Positions 1 to 10,249 of a stretch of DNA of 64,000 nt are shown here, one piece after another. The notes beneath the pieces are model-generated. The model was not told the DNA's origin, searched no databases, and was given only the letters and a program-made list of their open reading frames with translations. Origin of the DNA: Cherax quadricarinatus (Eukaryota > Arthropoda > Malacostraca > Decapoda > Parastacidae); assembly GCF_038502225.1 (NCBI RefSeq), contig NC_091307.1, positions 21,780,673 through 21,844,672 of the forward strand, in the 5' to 3' direction. Numbering within the stretch: the stretch's first letter is position 1; each line of letters starts with the position of its first letter. A program made the translations under genes and the position numbers.

Positions 1-204
1 TATTTACCCAACAAAAAATTCTTGCCAACTTTCCTTACAATGTCTCTCCAGTTCTGGCGAAACTTTTCGCTCATCTTCCAGCACTTGTCAGTGTGTCTTT
101 TAATTTCCTTTCACAATCAATTCTGTTTCGCATCTTTTCGCCAAGAAAAATCTTTCTCCCTATCCCACCCTCCATTTCCTCTTCCCTCCCCCCGTCTCCG
201 TTTC

Positions 205-258
205 CGGTCCCTCCCTCCATCCCTCCCTCCATCCCTCCCTCCATCCCTCCCTCCCCTA
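205..258. repeat. 12-bp C-rich simple repeat (CCCTCCCTCCAT)n
   Basis: About four and a half tandem copies of a 12-bp pyrimidine unit are visible. The open frames across it encode only proline/serine runs and are not coding. The flanking bases 1-204 show nothing else I recognise. Confidence 0.9.
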
Positions 259-314
259 CTGTTGCTGCTGTCTGTCCTCCCAGTCTTGTAGTGATGGACT
301 GAACACATCGATTC

Positions 315-452
315 CTGGCTGAGGGACTGATTATCTCAAACTGCTCTCTCCTTATACCTTCCTGCTTTGTATTGGACTGATGAAGTCACTGTGTGGCGAA
401 ACGTTTCTTCAATAAAGATTCCCATATGTTGCATAAGTGTCTCAATTCTTCA
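315..452 (+). mobile_element. Penelope-like element 3' repeat (pLTR) or retrozyme-like fragment
   Basis: A leader containing GGCTGAGGGACTGATTA precedes the hammerhead-like motif at 370-414. It is followed by a tail (AATAAAGAT..., GTTGCATAAGTGTCTC, CAACTTGTCGG). The same leader recurs at about 41330-41440. The same tail recurs at about 49020-49060 and, reversed, at 58720-58760. A GIY-YIG reading frame lies just upstream of the equivalent motif at 10.3 kb, so I assign this to a PLE terminal repeat or to a non-autonomous relative. No coding sequence is attached here, so the copy is solitary. Confidence 0.55.
370..414 (+). ncRNA. Hammerhead-like self-cleaving ribozyme, minimal type I, intact core
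   Basis: Seen in the sequence: stem I 5' strand TATTG (370-374) plus GA (375-376); core CTGATGA (377-383); one extra A (384); stem II GTCAC (385-389) / GTGGC (393-397) with a TGT loop; GAA (398-400); the self-complementary ACGT (401-404); T405 at the cleavage position; then TC (406-407) pairing GA, a TT bulge, and CAATA (410-414) pairing TATTG. Known: small hammerheads with a vestigial stem III, working as dimers, occur in Penelope-like elements. Inferred: ACGT would form stem III between two RNA copies. Oddity: the extra A between the core and stem II departs from the textbook hammerhead, but it is shared by the 10.3-kb copy. Activity is untested. Confidence 0.6.
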
Positions 453-510
453 ACTTGTCGGTTTTCAAAGCCATTCATCACAGTGTTTGTCTTTATTGGA
501 AGTTGAGGAG

Positions 511-676
511 CACTGCAGAAGGTCTACTGGCCCATGCTAGGCAGGTCTTACACACACCCAACACTGCAGTAGATCTACTGGCCCATGCTAGACAGGTCTT
601 ACATACACCCAACACTGCAGTAGGTCTACTGGCCAATGCTGGACAGGTCCTACACACACCCAACACTGCAGTAGGA
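511..676 (+). repeat. 51-bp tandem repeat, about 3.3 units (Rep-G)
   Basis: Units start at 511, 562, 613 and 664, each with CACTGCAGTAGGTCTACTGG followed by a CATGCTAG core. Single diverged copies of the same motif lie near 6400-6480 (+), 33955-34025 (-) and 43370-43425 (-), so a dispersed repeat was locally tandemised. Confidence 0.85.
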
Positions 677-976
677 TCTACACACATCCCGTCATTCTTA
701 CTCGTGTACTTGTTCAACTTTTTTTTTTAAGTTACCTCTCCCTCTCCTCCCATATTACTTCCTACATTCGTGTCCCTACAGTCACTCTCACCACCTTCTT
801 CTCTTATCCTTTCTTCCTCTCCGTTTATCCTCACCCTCTCTCCTCGCAACAGGCGCATTCCTGCAAAAATAATAGCTCCTTGATAGTGTGAGAAATCACG
901 AAAGTGCTTGGAATTTCACTATTTTTCCACAGTGGATATTTTGCATATTGTGATATCACCTGTTTAAGTGATCTTA

Positions 977-977
<1 letters not shown>

Positions 978-1056
<79 letters not shown>

Positions 1057-1069
1057 ACACACACACACA
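978..1069. repeat. (AC)n microsatellite
   Basis: An almost pure AC run with one CATA interruption near the end. The flanks (677-977 and 1070-1376) are T-rich or mixed sequence with no feature recognised. Confidence 0.97.
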
Positions 1070-1376
1070 TGTACGTATGATGACTTTACGTTAAGTAAGA
1101 TTAGTTTTTGTCATTGCATGCACCACACTTAATATCTGTGCATGATATAATAGCAGTGATTATTAGGCAACATACATCATGTGGTTCTTCAATCTCAAAT
1201 AGCCATATATTGATTATAAGATTTCAATAAAGTGTGACGTGACACAGACTACACAAGCAGAGTCTCGTCAGCAGTGTATCATAGCCACCTTAATTAAAAC
1301 AACCACTTTGATTTATCAACTAGATAAAAGTTAAATTTTCTTGCCTGCTGTAGTAATATTTGTAAAAATTATTGTA

Positions 1377-1426
1377 ATGATAATAATAATAATAATAATA
1401 ATAATTGTAATAATAATAATAATAAT
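1377..1426. repeat. (AAT)n microsatellite
   Basis: A trinucleotide AAT run with a single TTGT interruption. Confidence 0.95.
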
Positions 1427-1466
1427 GAACTTCGTACGAAAAATGTTCAGAATGGAGAGAGGAAGA

Positions 1467-1471
<5 letters not shown>

Positions 1472-1539
<68 letters not shown>
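1472..1539. repeat. (AC)n microsatellite
   Basis: A pure AC dinucleotide run. The stretch 1540-1969 beyond it has no recognisable gene or repeat. Confidence 0.97.
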
Positions 1540-1969
1540 CCTTGACGTCCCTGTTTATATTCACTTACTGTATAGAAACGCTTTGAAGTGAAACCGCTGG
1601 TGCTCACATATTTATAGATGTAAGTTTTGAGAGGAGTCGGGAATATAGACATGAGAAGCCAGTGGAATAAGAAGTGCATCTTGCATGTCTTAAACTCAGT
1701 CTTCCCTCAGCTCGACTTTCAGACTGACAAAAAAAATGTCTCCAGGCAGTCAGAAAACCAGAGGTTGGTAACTTCTTATTTGATTTTTTTTATGCCAGAA
1801 TCCATCGAGGTATCCCCTGTTCAGAGAGCCTTCTGCTTTTTCTGTTCTTGACTCACTCACCTAGATAAAACACGATAGTGCTTAATATACTTAAAGAAGA
1901 TAGTTTTTGTCAGCAGATATCCCATGTGCGGACTTTCCAGTCTTCTGCTGTCTTTTTATCCATGTACTA

Positions 1970-2142
1970 CTATGCACTCCTGTGTGCTCCTATGTGCATT
2001 CATGTGCTCATTGTACTCCCATATGCTCCTGTGTGCTCCCATGTACTCCATATACTCCCATATAATTCCATGTTTTCGTATGTGTTCCATGTACTCCCAT
2101 ATAATCGCATGTGCTCCCATATACTCCCATGTGCTACATCTT
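1970..2142. repeat. Degenerate ~13-bp minisatellite (GTACTCCCATAT-like)
   Basis: Roughly a dozen irregular units of the type TGCTCCCATATAC, with length variation of one or two bases and many substitutions, indicating an old array. Overlapping open frames follow from the absence of stops in the unit. Confidence 0.8.
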
Positions 2143-2284
2143 AAACAGCGTACATGGGGGACCCCAGTACCATAAGACACTACAATTTGCCTCGTGGTGA
2201 CACACGTCACCCTATTTATATTATTTCGCTATTACCGATAAATTACCGTATACTAATTCACGCTAGAGTAACCTGAAGGACACG

Positions 2285-2350
2285 CCAAGGTCGTTTTCGG
2301 GGGGTCAGTCCCCCCCCCCCCCCGCGGCCCAGTCCCAGACCAGGCCTCCT
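2285..2350 (-). mobile_element. LINE-B 3'-terminal fragment containing a C14 homopolymer
   Basis: The block GGGGTCAGTC, a run of about 14 C, GCGGCCCAGTCCCAGACCAG and GCCTCCT matches the 3' tail that follows the LINE-B reading frame at 18.2 and 52.8 kb. The long C-run is a local expansion of the GCCCCCGCGG core. Downstream, 2351-2856 holds nothing I recognise. Confidence 0.55.
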
Positions 2351-2856
2351 GAATGCTGATTAATATATTAAATAAATCTGTGATTATTAATTTTAATTAT
2401 TGTGGCTGTTTAACTCGGGCGGGAAATAAAGAATCTTCTTGCGTGCGAAAATATACGTTATAGTCAGAAAACGGGTTTTCTGTAGAGGGTAACAAACGTA
2501 AGCAAATCTAAATCTCTCATTGTAAATCAAATCTCCCTTTGCAAAAACAAGGAAATAAAAAATTAGAACTTTATAAAGCTGCCCTTAAATAAAGCGGAAG
2601 ATTGTGTTTAAAGAAATTAGTATTTACCTGCGGGTTTTATTATCCTAATAAAATGTTGTGGCGCTGCACTAGTGCCTTTATTGCATTCTGTCGGTTTACA
2701 TAAACCAGGCTCCTGTAGCCAGAGTGGAAGATGGATGTAAGGGACATGCGGTAACCAATGTTGGAAGATCTTGTATACAGTAATTCATAGAAGACAATAG
2801 TGTCAGTATTGTACTCGCAGGGAAAATGTGATTGACTTGATAACAAGAAATTTGTA

Positions 2857-2976
2857 CACAAATAACCCGCACATAAAAGAGAGAAGCTTACGACGACGTT
2901 TCGGTCCGACTTGGACCATTGCCAAAGTCACACTCGTCGTCGTAAGCTTCTCTCTTTTATGTGCGGGTTATTTGTG
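2857..2976. mobile_element. Fold-back element, 42-bp perfect inverted repeats
   Basis: Arms 2857-2898 and 2935-2976 are exact reverse complements, outer ends CACAAATAACCCGCACATAA. The 36-nt centre contains, on the minus strand, GGTCC-AAGTC-GGACC-GAAACG, the stem II/GAAA part of the hammerhead-like cassette family, with a decayed CTGANGA box. The tail (2977-3003) ends CAGTCACGGTATTGTGCC, shared with the fold-backs at 13.2 and 19.7 kb. Confidence 0.75.
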
Positions 2977-3009
2977 TATCGTTCCAGTCACGGTATTGTG
3001 CCTTTTTTG

Positions 3010-3325
3010 TTATTTAAGAAATTTGTAAGTGAGAGATGCCAAGCCACTGTTGATAATCTTTAAGACACTAATACCATCTAGACTAGAATATATATGATCA
3101 CCTCTATTTAAAGCTGATAAAACCTGGAGATTGTGCAGAGAACATTCATTACCAATGTTTATAGGGTCGAACTCCAGCCACACTCCCAGGAGTGCAGGAG
3201 AACTCCTCTTTTTCTTCATAGAAATTGCTACATACACTGGTTCCAAATTTGCATACTGAAGGAACGCCTTACGAAGGGGGAAGCACGTCACACGGTGCAA
3301 AATACCCAACCCTTCTTCATAAGTT
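3010..3325 (+). pseudogene. LINE-B reverse transcriptase C-terminal remnant
   Basis: Conceptual translation of the plus strand gives VRDAKPLLIIFKTLIPSRL, then a stop, PLFKAD, and near the end RCKIPNP. These align with TRDAKPMMILFKSLVLSRL, SPFKAGE and RRCKIPPI of the better LINE-B copy at 62.4-63.5 kb. Stops and frameshifts make it non-functional. A 99-residue minus-strand open frame over the same bases is a shadow. A weaker match to the LINE-B tail (ESWSETGPQ) continues near 3440-3520. Confidence 0.6.
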
Positions 3326-4058
<733 letters not shown>

Positions 4059-4434
4059 GCAAGCAAACAGCGAAGTGGATTTGTAAAGGCATGGCTGAGA
4101 TACCAGACGTTGAGCAATGAACGAGCATCAGCAAAAACCAGACGGATCAAGCGGACGGTCCAACTTGGCGATGGTTTCTTGAAAAGTCCCTCAAGAAAAA
4201 TGACCATTGGAAGAGATACTGTAAAATACTGACAAGATGTAGGTGAGCGCGACTCTCCTCTTGCAGGGAAGGAGACTGTTGGAAGAAATAATGGCTTTGT
4301 CTTAAATCTTGAGTGTATATGTGATTGAATCTTATGGCAAATGATAATGTCTGGAGGAAATGTCATGTTTGTAAAGACTTGATGTATGCTCATCTAAATT
4401 GTGTATTTATATGTGTGTATGAGTGAACTAAGTA

Positions 4435-4655
4435 ACATTTACGAAGGGATTCTGGAGAAACCGGCTAGCCGGACTTGAGTCCTGGAATTGGAAAGTACAG
4501 TGCCTGTGCTCCGAGGGAGGGGTGTTGATGTTGTAGAGTTGGCGCGCCTCTGGCAAAACAGTGATAAAGTGAATGATGATGAAAGTGTTTCTTCTTTTCC
4601 GGGTCACTCTGTCTCGGTGGGAAACGGCCGATGAGTTAATAAACAAAAATAATGT
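4435..4655 (+). mobile_element. Dispersed repeat Rep-F (non-coding retroelement-like), full tail
   Basis: Contains ACTTGAGTCCTGGA, GTACAGTGCCTG and a 3' end TCTCGGTGGGAAACGGCC followed by ATAAACAAAAATAAT. The same order is seen at about 50570-50800, and the terminal part alone at 6003-6065. The class is unknown; the A-rich end suggests retroposition. Confidence 0.6.
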
Positions 4656-4712
4656 GTGAGGGGGAGAACCGTGCGTTCGCGCATGTTTTGTATGTATTTG
4701 TACAAGTATATG

Positions 4713-4716
<4 letters not shown>

Positions 4717-4771
<55 letters not shown>
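4717..4771. repeat. (GA)n microsatellite
   Basis: A pure GA run ending in a short CAG run. Confidence 0.96.
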
Positions 4772-4772
<1 letters not shown>

Positions 4773-4974
4773 AGCAGCAGGAAGGTAGATATACTGACAA
4801 AGATTTAGGGTTTTCAACTCCATTTCTCTCTCATGAATATACAATTTCCCGGCAGTCATGGGAGAACAGCCTGAGTGATGATCATTAAACAGCACAAAGG
4901 ACGGTGTTATTGATGTCGTTCATCGTGAAGAACATTTATGGTAAATCCGTCATCATTAGAACAATGTCCGCTTT

Positions 4975-5110
4975 ATGGGGAGTGCACCCATGTCGGTGAT
5001 AGGCTCGTTATCCTCCCTGACCTTAAATTAAACCTAATTACCTCTCATTCTTCAGGCACGGCATGACCCTCCCCTAGGATTTTAGCGCTTCCCCGTGAAT
5101 ATAACAATGA
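4975..5110 (+). mobile_element. Dispersed SINE-like repeat Rep-E fragment
   Basis: The ending GGATTTTAGCGCTTCCCC followed by GTGAATATAACAATG matches, with divergence, blocks at about 44880-45005 and, for the upstream CTTGATCCAAGGAATTG part, 52245-52330 and 32315-32420. It is recognised only by recurrence inside the window. Confidence 0.45.
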
Positions 5111-5269
5111 AGACAACGCTTCACCTAACGTCGTGCGTATACTGAAGGCGATCGCGTGCCTGGGTAACCTCTTGTTTATTCTCTTCATCGAGGGTAGGTA
5201 AAAACTGAACTGACTTTCTGCCATATCTTTTCCTTGATTTGTGTTGTGTTGGTAGGTGGAAACAAACGG

Positions 5270-5375
5270 CGCTAAGCCTAGTTGACCAGGCTAGCACCAG
5301 ACGAGCTTGGCCCACGGCCGGGCTCCAAGAATAGTAAGACTCTCGAAACTCATCAAAGGTATATCAAAGGTAAAC
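5270..5375 (+). mobile_element. Dispersed repeat Rep-C, 3' part
   Basis: Contains GTTGACCAGGCTAGCACCAG, GGCCCACGGCCGGGCTCC and ACTCTCGAAACTCATCAAAG. Relatives occur at 6258-6335, 17770-17885 and 24800-24900 on this strand and at 32535-32625, 44085-44210, 45455-45515 and 58800-58915 on the other. Confidence 0.6.
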
Positions 5376-5571
5376 TGACCACTGGTGAAAAAAAGACGTA
5401 GTGGCAGAAAGGAATGGTGAGATGTTTTCTCCCGTGGACAGGCTTTTGCAGTCTATAAAGTTCCTCACCGCAAACTATGTTATTCAACTGTGTTAGTATT
5501 TACAACAGAGGCCAGGAGATACCGTGCGTGGAATGAGGATTGCGACTGGAAGACTTCACAGCTAACAGATA

Positions 5572-5945
5572 CCGTGACTGGAACAGTTCACAACTTGCCC
5601 ACAACACCGTGCCTGGAACAATTCACAACTTGCCCACAACACCGTGCCTGGAACAATTCACAACTTGCGCACAATACCGTGTCTGGAACAATTCACAACT
5701 TGCCCACAACACCGTGCCTGGAACAATTCACAACTTGCCCACAACACCGTGCCTGGAACAATTTACAACTTGCCCACAACACCGTGCCTGGAACAATTTA
5801 CAACTTGCCCACAACACCGTGCCTGGAACAATTTACAACTTGCCCACAATACCGTGTCTGGAACAATTCACAACTTGCGCACAACACCGTGCCTGGAACA
5901 ATTCACAACTTGCCCACAACACCGTGCCTGGAACAGCTCACATCT
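5572..5945 (+). repeat. 35-bp minisatellite, about 10-11 units
   Basis: Each unit has ACCGTGCCTGGAACAATTCA followed by CAACTTGCCC. Two units carry ACAATACCGTGTCTGG, matching the tail ACAATACCGTGACTGG of the fold-back/hammerhead cassettes at 13.2 and 19.65 kb. The array ends directly beside a cassette core at 5970-6003, so I infer it was amplified from that element's terminal segment. 35 is not a multiple of 3, yet all plus frames are open; the predicted Thr/Gln-rich peptides are artefacts. Confidence 0.9.
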
Positions 5946-5969
5946 AACTCACAAATCGAAAAAGGAAAC

Positions 5970-6003
5970 AGGACACGTTTCTGTCCGCCCTGGACCATTA
6001 TCG
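5970..6003 (-). ncRNA. Decayed hammerhead-like cassette
   Basis: Minus strand reads CGATAATGGTCCAGGGCGGA followed by CAGAAACGTGTCC. Stem II GTCC/GGAC and GAAACGT are kept, with A in place of C before GAAA, and the core box is GATAA rather than CTGANGA. Probably inactive. Confidence 0.4.
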
Positions 6004-6065
6004 TTTTTCTTTTTTGGGCCGCCCAGCCTCGGTGGGATACGGCCGGTGCGTTGAAAGAAGAAAGA
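6003..6065 (+). mobile_element. Rep-F 3'-terminal fragment
   Basis: TTTTTGGGCCGCCCAGCCTC then GGTGGGATACGGCCGG, followed by an AAAG-rich tail, corresponds to the end of Rep-F at about 4600-4650. It abuts the cassette at 5970-6003. Confidence 0.55.
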
Positions 6066-6257
6066 ACACTGTTCTCAAAACGTTTATTTCTTTATGGCTT
6101 CGTTAAGTTGAAAAAGTGTGGTTGCTGGCAGCAGCTGCATGGCCAGGAAATACGTGTTCCCTCACGGATCTGAACAAATTTGCACATTACTTTCAGCAGG
6201 GCATTGCTGACCGCAGATTCCATTTTTCCAGGATTGTTGTATAACTTGTAATCTGTT

Positions 6258-6335
6258 CACACACGTCTCTCTGGCCTATGACCGGGCTCCGGGAGTAAAA
6301 AAAAAAAAAATCTCAACTCATCAAAAAGATATCCC
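6258..6335 (+). mobile_element. Rep-C fragment
   Basis: CTATGACCGGGCTCCGGGAG followed by an A-run and ACTCATCAAAAAGATATC matches the 3' part of Rep-C at 5.3 kb. Poly-A has expanded between the two blocks. Confidence 0.5.
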
Positions 6336-6369
6336 TGCCACTTATTACACCCGTAGGTTACCCAGATAA

Positions 6370-6575
6370 AGAACAAAAACACAATACAGTGACTGGAACA
6401 TAAAGAAGGAACACTGCAGCAGGCCTACTGGCCCATGCGAGGCAGGTCCAATTCTCCTACCGGCTTAAGCCAATCCCTTAACCTAGTCAGGTAACAATAC
6501 ACAAATAACCAGCACATAAGAGAAAGAAACTTATGACGACATTTCTGTCTGACTTGGATCATTGACTAGACTGAG
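6370..6575. mobile_element. Fold-back/hammerhead cassette remnant interrupted by a Rep-G fragment
   Basis: ACAATACAGTGACTGGAACA (6381-6400) is the usual outer tail. It is interrupted by a Rep-G insert (CACTGCAGCAGGCCTACTGG...), then continues ACACAAATAACCAGCACATA and, on the minus strand, GATCCAAGTCAGACAGAAATG. This is nested insertion, with the cassette core decayed. The stretch 6576-7610 is purine-rich low-complexity sequence with no gene recognised. Confidence 0.55.
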
Positions 6576-7610
6576 AGCTTTCACGCAGTTTCAGCACACG
6601 GGTCGTGCACAGTAATTCCTATCAGACCGGAAGACAAGTTCTTGGGCAGACAAGACAGATTGGCTAACATGCAGGTACAAACGGAATACAGACAGGTAAA
6701 TACACAGAGTTACATAGACAGGTTCAGACACAAAGTACAAAGCCAGGTACAGAGACAAGCTTAAACAATGATACATATAATCACGGATATAGCTTAAAAA
6801 GTACCGAAGGATGGATAGAGGGAATGTCCGGTACAGAGATAGTCGAAAAAAGGAGAGACACAGACGTAGATATAGACAGGCACAGAAAGAAACGTAGCGT
6901 TCTAGAAAGTTAAGAAGAGAGAGAGAGGGGGGGGTGGGGAAGAAGGTAAAGATACGAGAGTAGAGAGACAATATAGACGATGCCGAGATTTTATAAAGAA
7001 ACAGACAAATAGGCAAGTGTACAGACAGGAAAGGAATAACAAACATGAGAATATACAGACAACAGAAAAGCGGACACGAAGACAGGGACTGATAAATATT
7101 ACGATCTTATCAAGAGACAGACAAGACATTACACAAACAGAGAAATAAGCAAATACCAAAAAAAAAGCAAATACAGCCTTAAAAATCCTGGGGGAGGGGT
7201 GGAAGGGGGGGGAGTCATAACGCCGCCTATAACCATAAGAGCAGCGACAACGACACAAACAAATTCACCCCCGACAATAACAGAAACATAAACATAGACA
7301 AAACACCTGAATAACAACGACCCGGCCGCTACCTTTTATATGCGCTCCTTTTGTGTTTGTTTAATTTATTATTTTTTTCATATATTTTTTCTTAGTCGTA
7401 TATGCGCCTGGAGGGGATAGGGGAGTAAGTCGGTTTGATACGAGAAGAAGGAATGGCTCGAATTCCCTGGATTAAAAGCCTTTCACTAGCATAAATTCAT
7501 CTGCCCCTTGGAGTGGAAGGTCTCGGGCAGATGACCGGAAGTTCCAGCTGTGGGTCATCATATAACTAAAGATCCGCATCCGGGAACATTTGCCGTGTTT
7601 CCTGACAAAT

Positions 7611-7948
7611 CTAACCTAGCCTAACCTAACCTAACCTAATCTAATCTAACTTAGCCTAACCTAACCTAACCTAACCTAACCTAACCTAACCTAACCTAAC
7701 CTAATCTAATCTAATCTAACCTAGCCTAACCTAACTTAACCTAATCTAATCTAACCTAGCCTAACCTAACCTAACCTAATCTAACCTAGCCTAGCCTAAC
7801 CTAACCTAACCTAACCTAACCTAATCTAATCTAATCTAATCTAACCTAACGTAGCCTAGCCTAACGTAGCCTAGCCTAACGTAGCCTAGCCTAACCTAAC
7901 CTATCCAAGCCTAACCTAGCCTAGCCTAACCTAGCCAAACCTAACCCT
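7611..7948. repeat. Interstitial telomere-type tract (CCTAA)n / (TTAGG)n
   Basis: About 338 bp of CCTAA-type pentamers with variants CTAAT, CTAGC and CTAACGTAGC, some variants forming 10-20 bp sub-periods. TTAGG is the typical arthropod telomere repeat. Degeneracy and repeats on both sides argue for an interstitial relic, not a chromosome end. Confidence 0.9.
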
Positions 7949-8052
7949 TAGAGAGTAGTTCGGGGTTGTATCTTTCATGACTGAGTCATCAACCAGTACG
8001 AGGCCGCGAGACCCATCAATGGAGAGTTAGTATATCATAAATATATAATTTT

Positions 8053-8292
8053 GTAATGTAGTGTTCTGCAATGTATCGTTCTGTAATGTGTCGTTCCGCA
8101 GTGTGTCGTTCTGTAGTGTGCCGTTCTGGAATGTGTCGTCCTGTAATGCGTCGTTCTGCAGTGTTTCGTTCTGTAGTGTTTCGCTCTGCAATATGTCGTT
8201 CTGTAATGTGTCGTCCTGTAATGTGTCGTTCTACAATGTTTCGTTCTGCAATGTGTCGTTCTACAATGTGTCGTTCTGTAGTGTGTCGCTCT
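8053..8292. repeat. 15-bp minisatellite (GTAATGTGTCGTTCT)n, 16 units
   Basis: Sixteen consecutive 15-bp units with substitutions but no indels. Because 15 is a multiple of 3, frames stay open across the block; a 108-residue Ser/Cys/Val-rich open frame follows. No evidence for a gene. The following 8293-8776 holds only a weak Rep-C-like fragment around 8510-8600. Confidence 0.92.
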
Positions 8293-8776
8293 TATTTACC
8301 TTCGTGATAGGCTATAACAAGGATATATCATTAGTTATTTGTTTCTATGTAACTATCACATACAATAAGGTAGCAGCACACTCCTGATGTATGCATTTTT
8401 TTCGAAATAAAATTAATTAAGGAATCTTTATTGTTAATATCTTTAAGTTTGTTCTTGTCGTTTCTTGTTTTATATGTTTGTTCTAATTGGCCTTGTGTAT
8501 GCCCTTATAGACCGGACCTGAGGCTAGGCTGAATTGATTACCTTTTCAATCAGGCTGTTGCTGCTAGCGACCCACACACCTGCATGATTATTACAACCTA
8601 GTTGAGCTGGCACTTTCAACAGCAGCAGTAACAGCCTAGTCAAGGAAATTCATCTATGTACTTTACCACCAACACCAACACCAGAGTTCACCACCATCGC
8701 CACCACGATGAATCATCACAGAGTTGTGAATAGTCCTCAGAACAGTTGGTGAAGAGGCGGTGGCTAAGTAGTGTGT

Positions 8777-10245
8777 ACTCACCTAGTTGTACTCACCTAG
8801 TTGTACTCACCTAGTTGAGGTTGCAGGGTCGAGTCCAGGCTCCTGGCCCCGCCTCTTCACTGGTCGCTACTAGGTCACTCTCCCTGAACCCTGAGCTTTA
8901 TCATACCTCTGCTTAAAGCTATGTATGGATCCTGCCTCCACTACATCTCTTCCCAAACTATTCCACTTCCTGACTACTCTGTGGCTGAAGAAATACTTCC
9001 TAACATCCCTGTGATTCATCTGTGTCTTCAATTTCCAACTGTGTCCCCTTGTTACTGTGTCCAATCTCTGGAACATCCTGTCTTTGTCCACCTTGTCAAT
9101 CTCTCTCAGTATTTTGTATGTCGTTATCATGTCCCCCCTATCTCTCCTGTCCTCCAGTGTCGTCAGGTTGATTTCCCTTAACCTCTCCTCGTAGGACATA
9201 CCTCTTAGCTCTGGGACTAGTCTTGTTGAAAACCTTTGCACTTTCTCTAGTTTCTTTACGTGCTTGGCTAGGTGTGGGTTCCAAACTGGTGCCGCATACT
9301 CCAATATGGGCCTAACGTACACGGTGTACAGGGTCCTGAACGATTCCTTATTAAGATGTCGGAATGCTGTTCTGAGGTTTGCTAGGCGCCCATATGCTGC
9401 AGCAGTTATTTGGTTGTTGTGCTCTTCAGGAGATGTGCCTGGTGTTATACTCACCCCAAGATCTTTTTCCTTGAGCGAGGTTTGTAGTCTCTGGCCCCCT
9501 AGACTGTACTCCGTCTGCGATCTTCTTTGCCCTTCCCCAATCTTCATGACTTTACACTTGGTGGGGTTGAACTCCAGGAGCCAATTGCTGGACCAGGTCT
9601 GCAGCCTGTCCAGATCCCTTTGTAGTTTTACCTGGTCTTCGATCGAATGAATTCTTCTCATCAACTTCACGTCATCTGCAAACAGGGACACTTCGGAGTC
9701 TATTCCTTCCGTCATGTCGTTCACAAATACCAGAAACAGCACTGGTCCTAGGACTAACCCCTGTGGGACCCCGCTGGTCACAGGTGCCCACTCTGACACC
9801 TCGCCACGTACCATGACTCGCTGCTGTCTTCCTGACAAGTATTCCCTGATTCATTGTAGTGCCTTCCCTGTTATCCCTGCTTGGTCCTCCAGTTTTTACA
9901 CTAATCTCTTGTGTGGAACTGTGTCAAACGCCTTCTTGCAGTCCAAGAAAATGCAATCCACCCACCCCTCTCTTGTCTTACTGCTGTCACCATGTCATAG
10001 AACTCCAGTAGGTTTGTGACACAGGATTTCCCGTCCCTGAAACCATGTTGGCTGCTGTTGATGAGATCATTCCTTTCTAGGTGTTCCACCACTCTTCTCC
10101 TGATAATCTTCTCCATGACTTTGCATACTATACATGTCAGTGACACTGGTCTGTAGTTTAGTGCTTCATGTCTGTCTCCTTTTTTAAAGATTGGGACTAC
10201 ATTTGCTGCCTTCCATGCCTCAGGTAATCTCCCTGTTTTGATAGA
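8777..10245 (-). pseudogene. LINE-A (CR1-like non-LTR retrotransposon) reverse transcriptase and 3' end, broken
   Basis: Reading right to left: 10245-9901 encodes the RT N-terminal part (TGRLPEAWKAANVVPIFKKG, YRPVSLTCIVCKVMEKII, SSQHGFRDGKSCVTNLLEF). After frameshifts between about 9960 and 9838 the frame resumes as a 322-codon segment with SGVPQGLVLGPVLF, the catalytic FADD (FADDVKL), WLLEFNPTKCKVM, DLGVSI, YVRPILEYAAPVWNP and the thumb region to a stop at 8870. The 3' UTR ends in three tandem 14-bp TACTCACCTAGTTG copies (8777-8818, plus-strand reading). The endonuclease domain is absent: the copy is cut at about 10245 where a PLE 3' end begins. CR1-like assignment rests on the order and spelling of RT blocks; Jockey-group membership is the alternative. 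Frameshifts make it non-functional. Confidence 0.85.
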
Positions 10246-10249
10246 TGTG

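Noticed and set aside
2311..2324. C14 run as an assembly gap or sequencing artefact
   Set aside because: It sits exactly in the GCCCCCGCGG core of the LINE-B tail and is more simply a homopolymer expansion, though its exact length may be unreliable.
3010..3309. 99-codon minus-strand open frame
   Set aside because: The plus strand of the same bases encodes LINE-B-like residues, so this frame is a shadow.
7611..7948. A chromosome end
   Set aside because: The tract is short, variant-rich and flanked by ordinary sequence on both sides.
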